Origin: Dactylonectria macrodidyma
Taxonomy: Eukaryota > Ascomycota > Sordariomycetes > Hypocreales > Nectriaceae
Length of the DNA stretch: 64,000 nt
Direction: 5' to 3'
Assembly (NCBI GenBank): GCA_020744425.1
Contig: JAGMUV010000024.1
Span: forward strand, 496,001 to 560,000
Part shown: piece after piece, positions 32,318 through 44,186 of the stretch
Layout: every line of letters begins with the position of its first letter
How positions within the stretch are numbered: position 1 is the first letter of the stretch
Program-made: the position numbers and the translations under genes
Notes under the pieces: generated by a model
Databases searched by the model: none
Seen by the model: only the letters and a program-made list of their open reading frames with translations
What the model was told of the DNA's origin: nothing

Positions 32318-34470
32318 ATGGCTTCCTCAGAGGTCAGCCGTGGTTTGAAAGGTCATGATCCCTTCAACTTTGCTGTCGACGTCGTGGATAAACAAGCAAA
32401 CACCCCAGGCACATTACGCGCGATGCTGTGGACCGACAACGCGGACTCTCATGTGCGGGACTTGAGCTATAAGTATTTTTCCAGGAGGTCGCACCTCTCA
32501 GCAGGTCTTCTGAACGACTTGGGAATTCGAAGCGGTGATAGGATGATCATAATGCTATCACGAGTGCCTGCATGGTGAGAATGCCCTATTTCATCAAGGC
32601 TCAATTTGAATCCATCTTTAGTCTGCCTTAACCGCCTCGGTAGCATTCCACCTTAATAGACATGGCAAAGCTGACAAACTGATAAAAAGGTGGGAGATTG
32701 CAACGGGCGCTCTTCGAGCTGGGATTATCTTATCTCCTTGTAGTACTCTTGCTACTCCAAAGGACATCAAGTTCCGCGCTTTGGCTGCCCAAGCCAGTAT
32801 CTTCGTTGGCGATCAAGCCGCCGTTAAGGCCTTCCTTGGAGTTCGAAGGGAATGCCCCCAAGTCAAGGTCGTTATACAAGCTGACGGGGAGCCAATTCCC
32901 TGTATCCAACAGTATGAAGAGTTGATGGGCGTACTACCAGAGAATAAAAGATATGCGGGTCCCGTGACCTTCGCCTCCGATCCAGCTTTTATTTTATTCA
33001 CATCTGGAACCACCGGTCCACCGAAGATGGTCGTCCATAACCATTCGTATCCATTGTGTGAGTTTGCAACTTGTTCCGAACGGATGACAGGCCACCGAAC
33101 ACGGCGAAGCAACAAGCACCCACTGACTAAAATCACGGCTTAGCACATAGAATCACTGGAGAAGACTGGCTCCTCCTAGAGCCTGGCAAGCTTTATTGGA
33201 ACTTAGCTGAATTGGGTAAGAAGAACCCATTGGCCAACCTATTCAATATTACTATGTGTTAAACACTGACACATATGGCTAGGCTGGGCAAAATCGGCGT
33301 GGCAAGTATACAGTTCGGAAAAGGGAGAGGTCCTTTACTGTACTAACTGTCGCATAGGGGATGGTTCGCAGCCTGGATCACCGGTGCTGCCTTGTACGTG
33401 CGAAAACTCCAAGGTACATTCTCCGCTCGTGAGATCGTACGTACGCTGCACCTGTACCCGATCACCACTTTCTGCGCTGGATCCACAGCCTACCGTCAAA
33501 TGGTTCTACGAGACGCCCTCGAGGAGATTTCCCAAGCACCACTATTTTGCCTTCAGCATTGTGTAGCGGCTGGGGAGGCTCTTGAGAAAGCCGTCATTAA
33601 ATCATGGAAGGGCGCAACTGGAATTGAGATTAAGGATGGTACGTTCTGCGGGAGCACAGCACTCCCAGTCCCAACACATATAATGTTCTCTCTAATGCTC
33701 GTTCCATAATAAGGTTATGGGCAGACCGAAACGACCATTCTGTGCGGAAACTTCAAGGGAAACGTTGTAAAACTTGGGTCCATGGGAACAGCTGCCCGTG
33801 GGATACCGCTCTCCGTCGTCAATGATAATGGAGAAGAGTGTAACCCTGGGGAGGAAGGCAGCATTGCTGTGAAAATACGAGAAAATATGATGGGCATTAC
33901 TGAAGGCTACCTACAGCCAGATGGCTCTAAACGCCTCGATCTCCTGAAAGGAAAGCCTGGAACTGATGGGTCGGCATGCCCCCAGTGGTATCTAACTGGG
34001 GATAGAGGTTACCGCGATATAGACGGGTATTTCTGGTACCTCGGCCGAGGAGATGATGTGATTAACTCATCTGGATACCGGATAGGTATGTGCTTCCAGA
34101 GGTGAGCATGAAATACTCTCCTGTCCTACTGACACTCCAAACTACATCAGGGCCTACTGAGGTTGAATCTGTTCTACTGGCGCATTCAGCAGTGAAGAAT
34201 GTTGCCGTCGTTGCATCTCCGAGCGCCGAACGTGGCGAGGTAGTCAAGGCCTTCGTGGTCTTGGCCGATGACGCGAAGAATCAAGATCCGGCTCAGTTGG
34301 TCAGGCTACTTCAAGCCCATTGCAAAAAAGAATCGGCACCATACAAATATCCAAGACGAGTAGAGTTTGTAGACGAAACGTTCTTTCCGAAGACGACAAG
34401 TGGGAAGATTCAGAGGGCTATATTGCGCCAGATGGAGGAAAAGCGTTATTTAGCTCAGGCCAAACTATAA
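32318..34470 (+). CDS. AMP-dependent acyl-CoA synthetase (medium-chain/ACSM-like), peroxisomal
   Basis: About 560 residues in seven exons. It should activate a carboxylic acid with ATP to an acyl-CoA. ANL-superfamily motifs appear after splicing: [19 protein letters not shown] (A3), YGQTETT (A5), [20 protein letters not shown] (A7) and TTSGKIQR with the catalytic lysine (A10). The layout with [12 protein letters not shown] and [14 protein letters not shown] fits the ACSM/medium-chain branch. Introns are near 32576-32690, 33060-33141, 33216-33283, 33302-33357 (a GC-AG intron, GCAAGT with TACTAAC branch), 33640-33713 and 34086-34150. The C-terminus is AKL, a PTS1 peroxisomal signal. Divergent from the anion carrier; palindromic sites at 31558 and 32127 upstream. 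Confidence 0.9.
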
Positions 34471-34923
34471 GACTGCATTTCTCTACACCACGAGTTTAGT
34501 CCGTTGGATGGCGGCGCAAGTGGCCCCGAAGGAGGTTCAGCCAGCCAATAACACATGCAACAACTGTCTATTCATTACAGAGTTTCCATCTCATCACGGT
34601 ATTAATTGGTAGATTTCATTTTGTACTTCACTGCGGGTAGATACTCTGGGGTGAATCATATGACTTTAGAAAGTAACGTGAACCGGATGAAAGAGTTGAT
34701 TTATTATACCAGAACTGCCACATAGTGACAGCGTGACACAACTGCCTCAGAAGGCGGAGGGCCGTATGTATCAGCAATATTCTGAAGGGAGCGAAAGACG
34801 CAAACATAGAGTTACGTGTTATCGTGTATTCAGTTGGGAGTGGCAGCGAGACACTTTTCTTATGCCATTTCCATCCAGTCCAGAATGGCCAAACTGATGG
34901 GTTTCTTGCATCTTGATGGATAC
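34471..34923. other. Spacer between convergent genes
   Basis: Holds the 3' ends of the synthetase and of the minus-strand regulator. No gene or distinctive motif seen. Confidence 0.4.
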
Positions 34924-37376
34924 TCAAAGCTGAACCAAAGGATCGCATAATATGAATGAGGCGAAATGAGTGTTACTGTAAGTTTGGCCGTCAACGGCAA
35001 TGGAGCAATCTAGGAGGCCTTGTCCAGAAGCTGTGGGCACAACATCAAGCTGATTGCCAATTGACATGTCGCTGGCAGTCGGAGACGTTGCGTAGCTCTC
35101 CGTCTCCCAGAAGCCATCTGGGGCACTGGCAAGAGTACTGTAATCCAGTAGAGACCACATCAGATCACTGTCAGCGCCGCCCAAGGGTTGGGCGTGGCTG
35201 GCAGGACTGATGAGGCTTCCAAATCGATCAGCGCAGCTGGCAAACTTATCCATTGCGTCGCTCTGTTGAAGTATTAGGGTCCCCAGCGCTCTAGAAGATC
35301 GTAGATGACAAACAGAAGTCGAAGAAGACTTACCATCGAGACACAGCTTGGCCAATACTCCGATAGGTCGTTCAGAATCTGACGACAGACGGACAAACAG
35401 TTGGAAGACTCTTGCTTAATGATGGGATCGTCCGAACAGGTATACATGGCGTGAACACCACCAGCAACAACGGTGCAATAACCGAGAAATGAACCGCGGA
35501 GTATGTAGCCCGCCAACCTCGCATCTCTAAGCTCATTGACCAATCTTCGAGAGTACTCGAGGCCGGTACCCAAAGCTCGAGACAGAAACGTGTTCGGGGC
35601 CCTGGCTTGACTTGGATCGGTCCTTCGGCGCAGAAGGAACGGCTGGTTCAACAAGCAGTGAGACAAACAGAAAAGGACCCGAGCAAAGACCACTGGGCTG
35701 GCCAGGCCGGGGTCGATCTCAATGCCGTCTATGAAACAACTGAGAAGAGCTTCCCCGATTGGCTGTTCGAAGAAGCCTTCCAAAGAAAGCAAGTCGGAAC
35801 ATATCGCGGCATAGTCCGAAGACTGGTCCCATGGAGGCTTTCGCTGCCGATCATTGTGGTCTTGCATCATGCACTGGGCGCAACGGCCCAGGATAGATGT
35901 CAGGGCCATTACCAGGGCTGGGAAGCCGGGATGCTCGCCGGTGTTTGCATTTTGGCTGACAATGTCGTCAAGCTTGTGGCTTTTCGACTCACACTCCATT
36001 CTCCACAGCTGCTCGTCGCATGGTAGGGAGAGGTGGCAGCTCGCTTCAAGAACCGCAGGCGGCCTAGCCCTTGCACAGGATGCTAGCCTGTCAAGCATAT
36101 ACACGGACCAGAAGACTCGGCGCCGCTCCTCTTTTTCGGCAACTCCGATCGATGTCGGACAATCTAGCATCAAGCGGAGGTCTTGGGATATGCGAACAGC
36201 GAGCCCTATTTTAACCCACGCCGAGCTGTGTCTATCGTGCCCAGCTCGAAGGTGAAATGTTAGCTACTGTATTGCGGGGTTTCCAGAGTAGCCATACCCG
36301 TAAAGTCGAAGATAGACAAGAGCATCATTGTTTTTACGATTGTAATATCGGCCTCTACTCGCTCCTGGAAGTAGAGCACGACGATGGATCTCCAAGCCAT
36401 ATTTGCGAAAAGTACAGACAGCGAATCCTTGCGGCCCTCAAAGAAGGCATCCGTCGAGAAGCGGACTGCGTGGGACATTATTGCTAGCAGTAAGTGATCA
36501 GGCAGTTGTTTTTGGTCGAGTTGCCTCCAAAAAGTCGCCTCATGGAACAAGGCGTATGGTTGTCCATGAGCACATCTGAAATAGTCCTTGAAGACACCAC
36601 GAGCAACTTGTTGAGAAATGAGATCATCAAGTTTCCTGTCACGATAGCATTGCATTGGTCAGCCCCCGCGGTCTCACACATGAGGCACGCGTTACGTACG
36701 GTGCATGGTCTTGCCTTCGAAAAGGGCCTTCGACCAGGTCGAGGTCGGTTCTGCGCTCGACAGGCCCATGGCGAACGGGCCATGACGGCCCATAACTGGG
36801 GCTCTGGGCGCCTGTTGTGCTTCCATCTAGAGAGTAGGCAGGCGCAGCGTTTGCTGAGGATTCGGAGGAACGAGGAGTTTGTCGATCATGCGGGACCAGC
36901 TGGTCGAGGCGCTGGAAAATCAGGTCCAGCTTGGATTCGACACGGCTGAGTCTCTGCGAAGTTGACTGCGCACATTCAGCGATCGTCAGCGGGCGGCATA
37001 GGTTGAGCAGGTGGTGGTGTTCTTTGGCATCATCCATACCTCAGTTGGGCCAGCATCGGACAGCAATGAATTGGCCAGTGCGCCTACGTCGCGATGCTGT
37101 TCACGGGAGTAGATGCAATGGTGAGATGAGCGTACGCAGCTGCGACACGGACGCTCGCCACTGCAGCGAGCCTTCTTTCTTCTACGTGTGGGAGCGCTGT
37201 GTCAGATCTCAAGAACATGTGGCAGGATCCGACTCTATCGTAGGTAAGCGACTCAAGGCTCACCTGCAAGGGATGCATGCTTGGCCAATGCGTCGAATGG
37301 GTTTATAGATGCCGTGTTTGGGCGGTGAAGGACTCCCGCTGCCACCGGGGCTGATCTGGTCTGCTGCGTCAGACAT
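34924..37376 (-). CDS. Zn2Cys6 transcription factor
   Basis: About 700 residues in six exons on the minus strand. The first intron (about 37200-37270) interrupts the zinc cluster. Splicing to the AG of CACACGTAG yields ACIPCRRKKARCSGERPC and then RSCVRSSHHC, a good C-x2-C-x6-C-x5-C-x2-C-x6-C cluster. A coiled-coil-like SQRLSRVESKLDLIFQRLDQ follows, then the fungal-specific domain (DYFRCAHGQPYALFHEATFW, HSSAWVKIGLAVRISQDLRL, EERRRVFWSVYMLDRL). Other introns are near 36960-37025, 36640-36710, 36240-36295 and 35262-35335. The start at 37376 places the cluster near residue 33. The motif CGGTCCGGCCGGTCCGG lies about 560 bases upstream. It is a second candidate regulator for the acyl-CoA module. 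Confidence 0.84.
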
Positions 37377-38480
37377 TTTGAGTCTCGTAAATGTAGAGAA
37401 ACTGGCTCTGTGGATGAGGCGAGGGCATTGAGCAAAGAGTTTAGAAAGGTGGGTGGGTTTGTTTTGCTCGGCTGGTGTCGATCTAGCAGCCCCAAGATTC
37501 TGGGAAACGCGGGGATCACGCGGGGTACGAGCTGGGTAGACTATTAGACAACAGCCATTTAGACGTTGTGCGGCCATGAACCTACTAGCAACCCGATTGG
37601 CATCTCCTCTATTCCCTGAGGCAAATGACTGGGCAGACTGGTGGGCACCCCTTGCAGATGGCACCTCCCCGGTCCCCGATGTTGGGTGCATATCGTAGAG
37701 GAGCCCGCCAAGTCAAGTCAGCATGCTGCGAATTTCCTTCCTTCATTGTTCTGTATGCTGGTGGCGAGCTATGGTTGGCCGGGAATGCTGGCAAGAGACA
37801 CCACACCATACCTACGAGAATGACACCAGACACAAGCTAACCAACGAGTCATACACTCTCACGGATACTTGGTATCCGCTGGGGCGCTACGGAACAGACT
37901 AATGATAAGGGGCTTGCCCACTTAGTTGGCCTAGACGGTCCGGCCGGTCCGGATTCTTTCGCCTCAGCCACCATAATGGATCCCTGATACGCATACTCGT
38001 ATCGGCGATCTATTGGTTGGACCATGGGATTGTGCAACCTATTGCTGTGTACCCTGGTGACAAATTTATGCATAGGTGATGTAGGGTAAGTAGGGCGAGA
38101 AAGCAAATGCAATGACAAAGGCTACTGTGACAGCTGTGGCCATGGAAATGATGACGATTCAATCAATAGTAAGTACAAATATACAACTAATAAGCAATAT
38201 ATATAGAGATCTAAGAAAATAAAAGCCATCTTCCATTGTTGTTGAAAGGTAAGCTATATATCTTTAGGATGTCTCGCGGTGACCCCGGTCTGGCCTCGTC
38301 GAATTAGCACCCGTCTCTTAATCTCCACCACAAAATCTTGACATAACTCTCGAATACCCCAACAGGCTTCAAGGGCGATATATAAATTGCGGGGGGTCCG
38401 CATGCGTGCTTCCCTATCGGCTACCTGAGCGCTCGTCCAAAATATGCCTCTAGATGGTACCGTTTTTGCACTCCCCATCT
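37377..38480. promoter_or_regulatory. Spacer with CGGTCCGGCCGGTCCGG palindrome
   Basis: CGGTCCGGCCGGTCCGG at 37936-37952 carries two copies of the motif found before the other module genes. It lies between the minus-strand regulator (start 37376) and the 3' end of the tannase pseudogene, so it most likely serves the regulator. No other gene seen. Confidence 0.45.
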
Positions 38481-39870
38481 TCAGCATCGGGTATCTGTTT
38501 GCCACTTCTTTCCTCCGTCATAGTCGGTCGCTTGAGATAAGGTCAAACGATGGGCGGCGAATCTGGGGCAGTGCCATTCTCTACCCAAGCGAGCAAAGCA
38601 TTTCAGATCACTGCAGGCTGGCCGCCGCCGCCCCTAGCGCAGTGAGCGAGGCCTGGGACGTGGAAGAATCTGTAGAAATCCTGGGCTTGGGGATCCAAAT
38701 CGAGGATTCGACCATAGTAGTCAACCGTGCCTTTGAAGGGAATCAAGCCGTCCGCCTAAATCACCACAGGGGCTGTTGTTAGCGAACTCCAAGCTTCGCA
38801 ATTCTTGTATCGATGTTCCACCTACTGTTCCACGATATGTGATGAGCTTCCCGCCCGCAGCGCGGAACTCGCTTAGATCGGCATCACTGGTCCCGATGAT
38901 AGAATTGTACTGCTGTACAGAGGGATGGAAGTACTGAGCGAAGGACTCCGGGGTAAGATCTTCCCAGGACGAAGAAGAATTCTTGGCCGCATAATATTTG
39001 AACCATTCGTCTCCAAGGCCGACTGGTGCCCCATCACAAGTTCTGTTCACGCAGAGCGTCTGAGCGAAGCCTCGACTTGCAGTCGCGGCGCCACCAGAGG
39101 CATTGCCTGTAATGCTGGCGTCGATGTTGGGTCCATACCATAGAGAGCGACTATCCGGCGACCAAGACTCATTCCACGTCGCATTGGCTACAAAGGCTGC
39201 CGTCTCACTCAGGGTGATATCCTTGCCCGTATCAGGAAAGTTGATGGTTTCACCTACGAGGTCGAATGGGTTGAAATGGCATGCCAACTCGTCCGAGAGG
39301 AGCCCATCAGTAATGCCATCCAACGGATCGTAGGTGGTAATAGCAGCCTCGGTGATGTACTCGAACTCGCAAGGCGGGGGAAACTCGCCCCCGTCCTGCA
39401 TCAGCACCTGTGCCCAGATCGAAGCCGGGAAGAATTGCGTCCAGTAAATTGCAGGAGTAGCAGCGACAATACCGTCATAGGCGTATGGGTATTGTTGAGC
39501 GAGCATGAGGCCTTGTCTTCCACCTTAGGAACAGCCGCTTCAATATGGGGAGTCGGCTTTCTGGTCGTTGAAGGCCTCGGTTAACGCCTTGATGAGGATT
39601 GACTGGCAAGGTCGACAAGTTAGAGCCGTCATGCGTGTCTTGTACCCGTCAGTCCCGGACTTGTACATACCTGGTCGCTCAATGACACTGATGCAAGATT
39701 CTGCAGGTTGTACATATTCACGTTCCCTTCGTTGACAAGGGCCCAGCTGTCTGGTACATATGCCGGCTAATTGTAGTCGTCGAGAAGACCAGCATCTGTG
39801 CTCGAAGTAATATATCCCTCTTGTAGACCTAGACTAGACTCCTTAGCTACTGCACCTGACGCTGATGCCA
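38481..39870 (-). pseudogene. Tannase/feruloyl esterase pseudogene
   Basis: The minus strand keeps most of a tannase-family (PF07519-like) protein: WALVNEGNVNMYNLQNLASV, QGLMLAQQYPYAYDGIVAAT, GKLITYRGT joined over an intron (about 38757-38828) to ADGLIPFKGTVDYYGRI, then DFYRFFHVPGLAHC and LLAWVENGTAPDSPP. Nonsense codons break it. One is at 39525-39527, in the nucleophile motif GCS-stop-GGRQG. Others are at about 39540-39542 (normally Trp before SGCS), 39767-39769, and two near the C-terminus. Most look like C-to-T or G-to-A changes. The N-terminal third is missing or unrecognisable. Intact members are secreted enzymes that release gallate or hydroxycinnamates from esters. The decay is recent enough that frames between the stops are still readable. 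Confidence 0.75.
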
Positions 39871-40789
39871 AGAGATGTCATGGGTCAAAAGGGTCATCGT
39901 CACCTCTCGTGCGAGATAATTTTAAGTTGGGGGCGGTTCCTTCACGCCAAATTATGCTTCTGCCCGACCCTCTAACTCAAGATTTCCCATCGGTAGCCCT
40001 CATTTATTGCGAAAGGCAAGTGGGGGATAATTAGAAGCGACAGCTGCGCATCGATGTGTCTATCAATCCGCCTCATGCGAGAGGCTGTACTCGTACATTG
40101 CAATTTATAATAGGGCCAGCTAATTTCGCCTGTGTGAACACTGCGATTTCGTTTTGCCAACGAAGTAAGCGAAAGTGCATCTCGTTCGTTGGCAATAAAA
40201 ACTCCCCAGCTCGTATCTAGTGAGTAAAGTGAGTAAGGTGCATTACAATGTGGCACAATAGCCTGGACTGCTTTAGTAATAAGGCTAGATGCGTTTAGTA
40301 GGCAGAAGGAAGAAGGACAATTGAAAAAGGCTAGTAAGGCGTACAAATACCTAGCAGCGTCAAGCCCGCTTCTGAGACTGAGTTTCCCCGTGCTGACCTG
40401 CACGCTTGTTTCACCCTCTTAGGTAGCTGCAGTGCACATTGGCTGGCCTGAATCGCCCTCAGAGGCTGAGCAACCCATCCGATCACGTTTTCAGCCACAA
40501 GATCCTGTCCTACAAAAAGGAGTCTTGCCCCCAATGGATTTCAGTGCATTAAATCTCCCACTCACCTTATCTTTGCCGCAATCGACGGATGCTACAACCA
40601 TGCATTGAGGCCCGCAACCCAGATCGCTGGCCCTTTCTACAAATAAGCAGCAGTTGGAGCTTGATCCTATGGACCGCGCCAAGCTGCAAGGTCCTTCAAA
40701 CGGGGTGTTTAGCCCCAAAACTCATTAGGTTGAACCACTAAAGCTCCGAGTCCGTCCCTGAGATTGCTGAGGAGATCCTACGCTCTATT
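39871..40789. other. Spacer before the chitin synthase
   Basis: No supported gene. In the last 45 bases the chitin-synthase frame stays open upstream of the ATG (SVPEIAEEILRSI) and resembles the N-terminal repeats of that protein, so the true start may lie further upstream, in another exon. Confidence 0.4.
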
Positions 40790-43635
40790 ATGATGCGCTA
40801 CGAGTCATCGACGGATGCGATTTCCAGGACCTCTTCCCATGATATCACGGAAGAGATGCCATCTCCACCCAAGGATCGCTACGAGCGGCGAGCGGATTCA
40901 ACACCCAGAACGTCTCGCTATGAAATTGCAGAGGAAATGCCAACTGAATGCAGAGAATGCAGAGAATGCAGCGTGTTGTCCGTGAATCCAATGCCATATT
41001 CATTCAGGGAACATTACTTCCCTGATTCTGATACAGTGGTCCACAACTGCTCATGGAGAAATTCGACAATTCCTGGCGAGTGGTCCTACAGGTCGAGAAT
41101 GAGCCAGGGTGCTGTAATGTCCATTGATGTTTCCGTCCCCAGCGCAATCAGAAATGCTGTGGAAGAAAAGTACCGCAACGAAAGCTGGGATGAGCATGAG
41201 TTCCACAAACTAAGATGTGAGTCTTCTGGCGGCTTGCTTGCGTTGAAATTTCTTCTAACTGGAACTTCATAGACACGGCTATCAATGTCAAGCCGGATGA
41301 CTTTGCGCTCGAAGATGGCTACGAGCTTCGACCACGGTCTTACGGTCGGTCCATCGAGCATTTGATCTGCGTCACATACTATAACGAAGACAAGGCGCTT
41401 CTATCACGGACACTTGCCAGCCTATTTAAGAACATGAGACAGGTACATAACTCGAAAAAGAAGTTTTGGAAGGCAGGCGGCCCTGCGTGGCAGAAAATTG
41501 TGGTTTGCATAGTCATGGACGGCATAGATCACTGCGATGGAGATGTCCTCGATATTCTTGCTACGATGGGTGTTTATCAGCACAATCTTTGCGAAGGGGA
41601 AACGGTCTTCAACATTCCAACTAGTATTCCAACTGCTGCTCACTTGGTACGTGATCCTGCCCCAGAAAAATGTCAACTCCAACTGATCTGACATCGTCAA
41701 GTTCGAGATCACAACACAATTAGTAGTGACAGGAAATCAGCAGCTGATTCGACCGAGTACAGACAGTGATAATAATATGCCGCCAGTACAGCTGATGCTT
41801 TGCATAAAAGCGAAGAATGCTGGCAAGATCAATTCACACCGCTGGATCTTCAACGCCTTCAGCAAGCAACTGAACCCAGACATAGTCGTTACCATTGACA
41901 CGGGGACATATCTCAAGTCCAATGCACTCCCGAATCTCTGGGAGGCGTTCTACAACGACCAGTCACTCGCAGGTGCTTGTGGAGCACTGCATGTCGACCT
42001 TGGAAACCCCTCTTTTGAAGAGTTATCTAGTAGTCTGCTGAACCCTATTGTCGCGACACAGCACTTTGAGTATGAGGTGGCTTCGCAGCTCGAGAGAACC
42101 ATGGAGTCTTCTACTGGATATCTCTCGGTGCTCCCCGGAGCTTTCTCTGGCTATAGGTATGCATATCCTATTCAAATTGGAATTTGGGTTCCCTCTAAAG
42201 AACCGTTGCTAGATATCGAGCTCTGGCAGGAAAGCCACTCTCCGAGTACTTTTGCGGAGATTCAGCGATGAGATATGAACCGGATTCCAAAGCCACAAAG
42301 GATATTTACACGCTTAACAGATTCCTTGGCGACGATAGGATCCTAGCGTTTGAGGTCGTCGTCAAGCCGGGTGGACGCTGGCATACAGGCCTAGTCAGCA
42401 ACGCCGAGGCGTACACGGATGTGCCATCAAACACGACGGATTTCATCAACCAACGACGAAGATGGCTCAACGGAGCCTTCGCTGCAACAATATACAGCTG
42501 CCGCATGTTTTTAAGACTCCCAACGTCAAAACACAACGTCGTCCGTCAAGCGTTGCTTCTGGTGCAATTGTTTCACAACATCTTGGCCTTTGTTCTCGCA
42601 TGGTTTTCTCTCTCAGGATTCTTATTGACAATTTTCGTTGTTAATGATATATCCGGAAACCCACCCGAGGGCTCGCAAGCGAAAGGATTCCCATTTGGGT
42701 CCGCAACACCCATCGTCAACGCCGTCATCCAGGTGATATACATCGCCACCATTGTGCTTCAATTTATCCTGGCGCTCGGTAGTCGACCTAAGAATGAAGT
42801 CTTCAGTTATGTGACATCCTTCATAATCTTTGCTGTCATTCAGGCATACATGATGATGAATCTCATCTATCTCACGGTGCGGCTGCTAGGTTTCAAGCTC
42901 AGGGATGACGGAGGAAACAATTATGCTTTCATCAACGAGTACTTCTCGGACGTGGGCTGGTTGACAGTTCTGGTAACGTCAATATCTATCTTTGGTGTCT
43001 ACATTGCTGCAGGTATTCTCGCCTTGAGTCCCTGGCACCTATTCACTAGTTGGGCACAGTACCTGTTCATTTCAAGCTCATACACCAACATCCTCAACAT
43101 TTACGCCTTCAGTAACGTAAATGACGTCTCCTGGGGCCACAAGACGGGAAAGACTGAGTTGGCACAGATGCCAGTGTCTACTGAGGAGACATCTCAGGTC
43201 CCAGCCCGCGGAAGTAGCATTGGTGGCTCGGATCAGGAGGAGCAGGGGGCGTTTGACCTTGATGAGGAGTTTGAGAGAGTGGTAACCCGGGCTCTGCGGC
43301 CATGCAAACGAGAAACAATCCCCGAGGCTGAGGATGTCGAGGCCAAGTTCATGAAGTTCCGCAACAGACTTGTGGCAGCGTATATCTTTTCCAATTTCTT
43401 GGTATGTATCATCGTGTTGGACCAGACATTCCAAGGCTTTTACACACTTGGCGACCCGTACTGGCATAAGATTTGGTTTTTCCGAGTCTGGATGTGGGGA
43501 AACTCGAGCCTCTTTCTGTTGAAGTGCGCAGGGATGATTTGGTATCGAGCTCGGGTATTTTGCTATTGGTGTTTATATCTGGTGCGTGGCAGCAAGTGGG
43601 ACAGAAGCTTCCAGCCTCATCCTTCACAGTGCTGA
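40790..43635 (+). CDS. Divergent chitin synthase (class I-III type, GT2)
   Basis: About 890 residues in four exons; an integral plasma-membrane enzyme that would polymerise GlcNAc from UDP-GlcNAc. Chitin-synthase landmarks: [91 protein letters not shown] and DVSWG, then C-terminal helices. Introns are near 41218-41271, 41646-41700 and 42156-42211. Two signatures deviate: the catalytic EDR reads DDR ([11 protein letters not shown]), and the SWGTKG motif reads SWGHKTG. The N-terminus has an imperfect duplication of about 26 residues ([20 protein letters not shown] and [20 protein letters not shown]) and a 9-base microrepeat coding for CRECREC. It may be a specialised or weakened paralogue. Confidence 0.86.
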
Positions 43636-44186
43636 GGTTTTGGATCGAAGGATTATTTAGAGCAGCGGAAAATTTTTTCCTATTACAAACCTCTCTCATT
43701 TGGATCGAGTAATTGATCCTGCTAGGTGTCTGCGATGTTATGTGGGAAGTACGCTTCTAAGAGTAGCAAATGGCAAGCTACCGCCTCGAAATGTGCTGCG
43801 CTTGACGTACGGAAGTGCCACGAGGACGGATGCCCTCAAGATATGCATGCACATCATAGCAGATAAGAACATAGGGTAATGACGAAGGGGTTTTTCATTA
43901 TCCGTCAGGTGACACGGAAATCTACCAGATACGTTGGCTCTGGTCACATCGGGATACTCCGAAATTCGGACAACCCAGTCTAGTTTTCGGCAAGATGCCG
44001 CGTCTTCCGGCAACTCGGCCATTGGGAAGGCGGCGACGATCCGGACGACCACAAGGCAGCGGTCATTTTCCGAACCAGTCTGCGAAGACGGAATTGAGAT
44101 GAGTCATAGTAGAAAGACCTTGTAATTATATTACGGCTTGTTTCCGTCGTGTGGAATGAGGCCATTTTGTCTCTGCAACCACAACC
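43636..44186. other. Spacer before the DHA2 carrier
   Basis: About 550 bases with no supported gene; presumably the chitin synthase 3' end and the carrier promoter. Confidence 0.4.

Noticed and set aside
35607..36255. Plus-strand open frames opposite the second regulator
   Set aside because: Antisense to well-supported exons of a Zn2Cys6 protein; no independent start context or homology.
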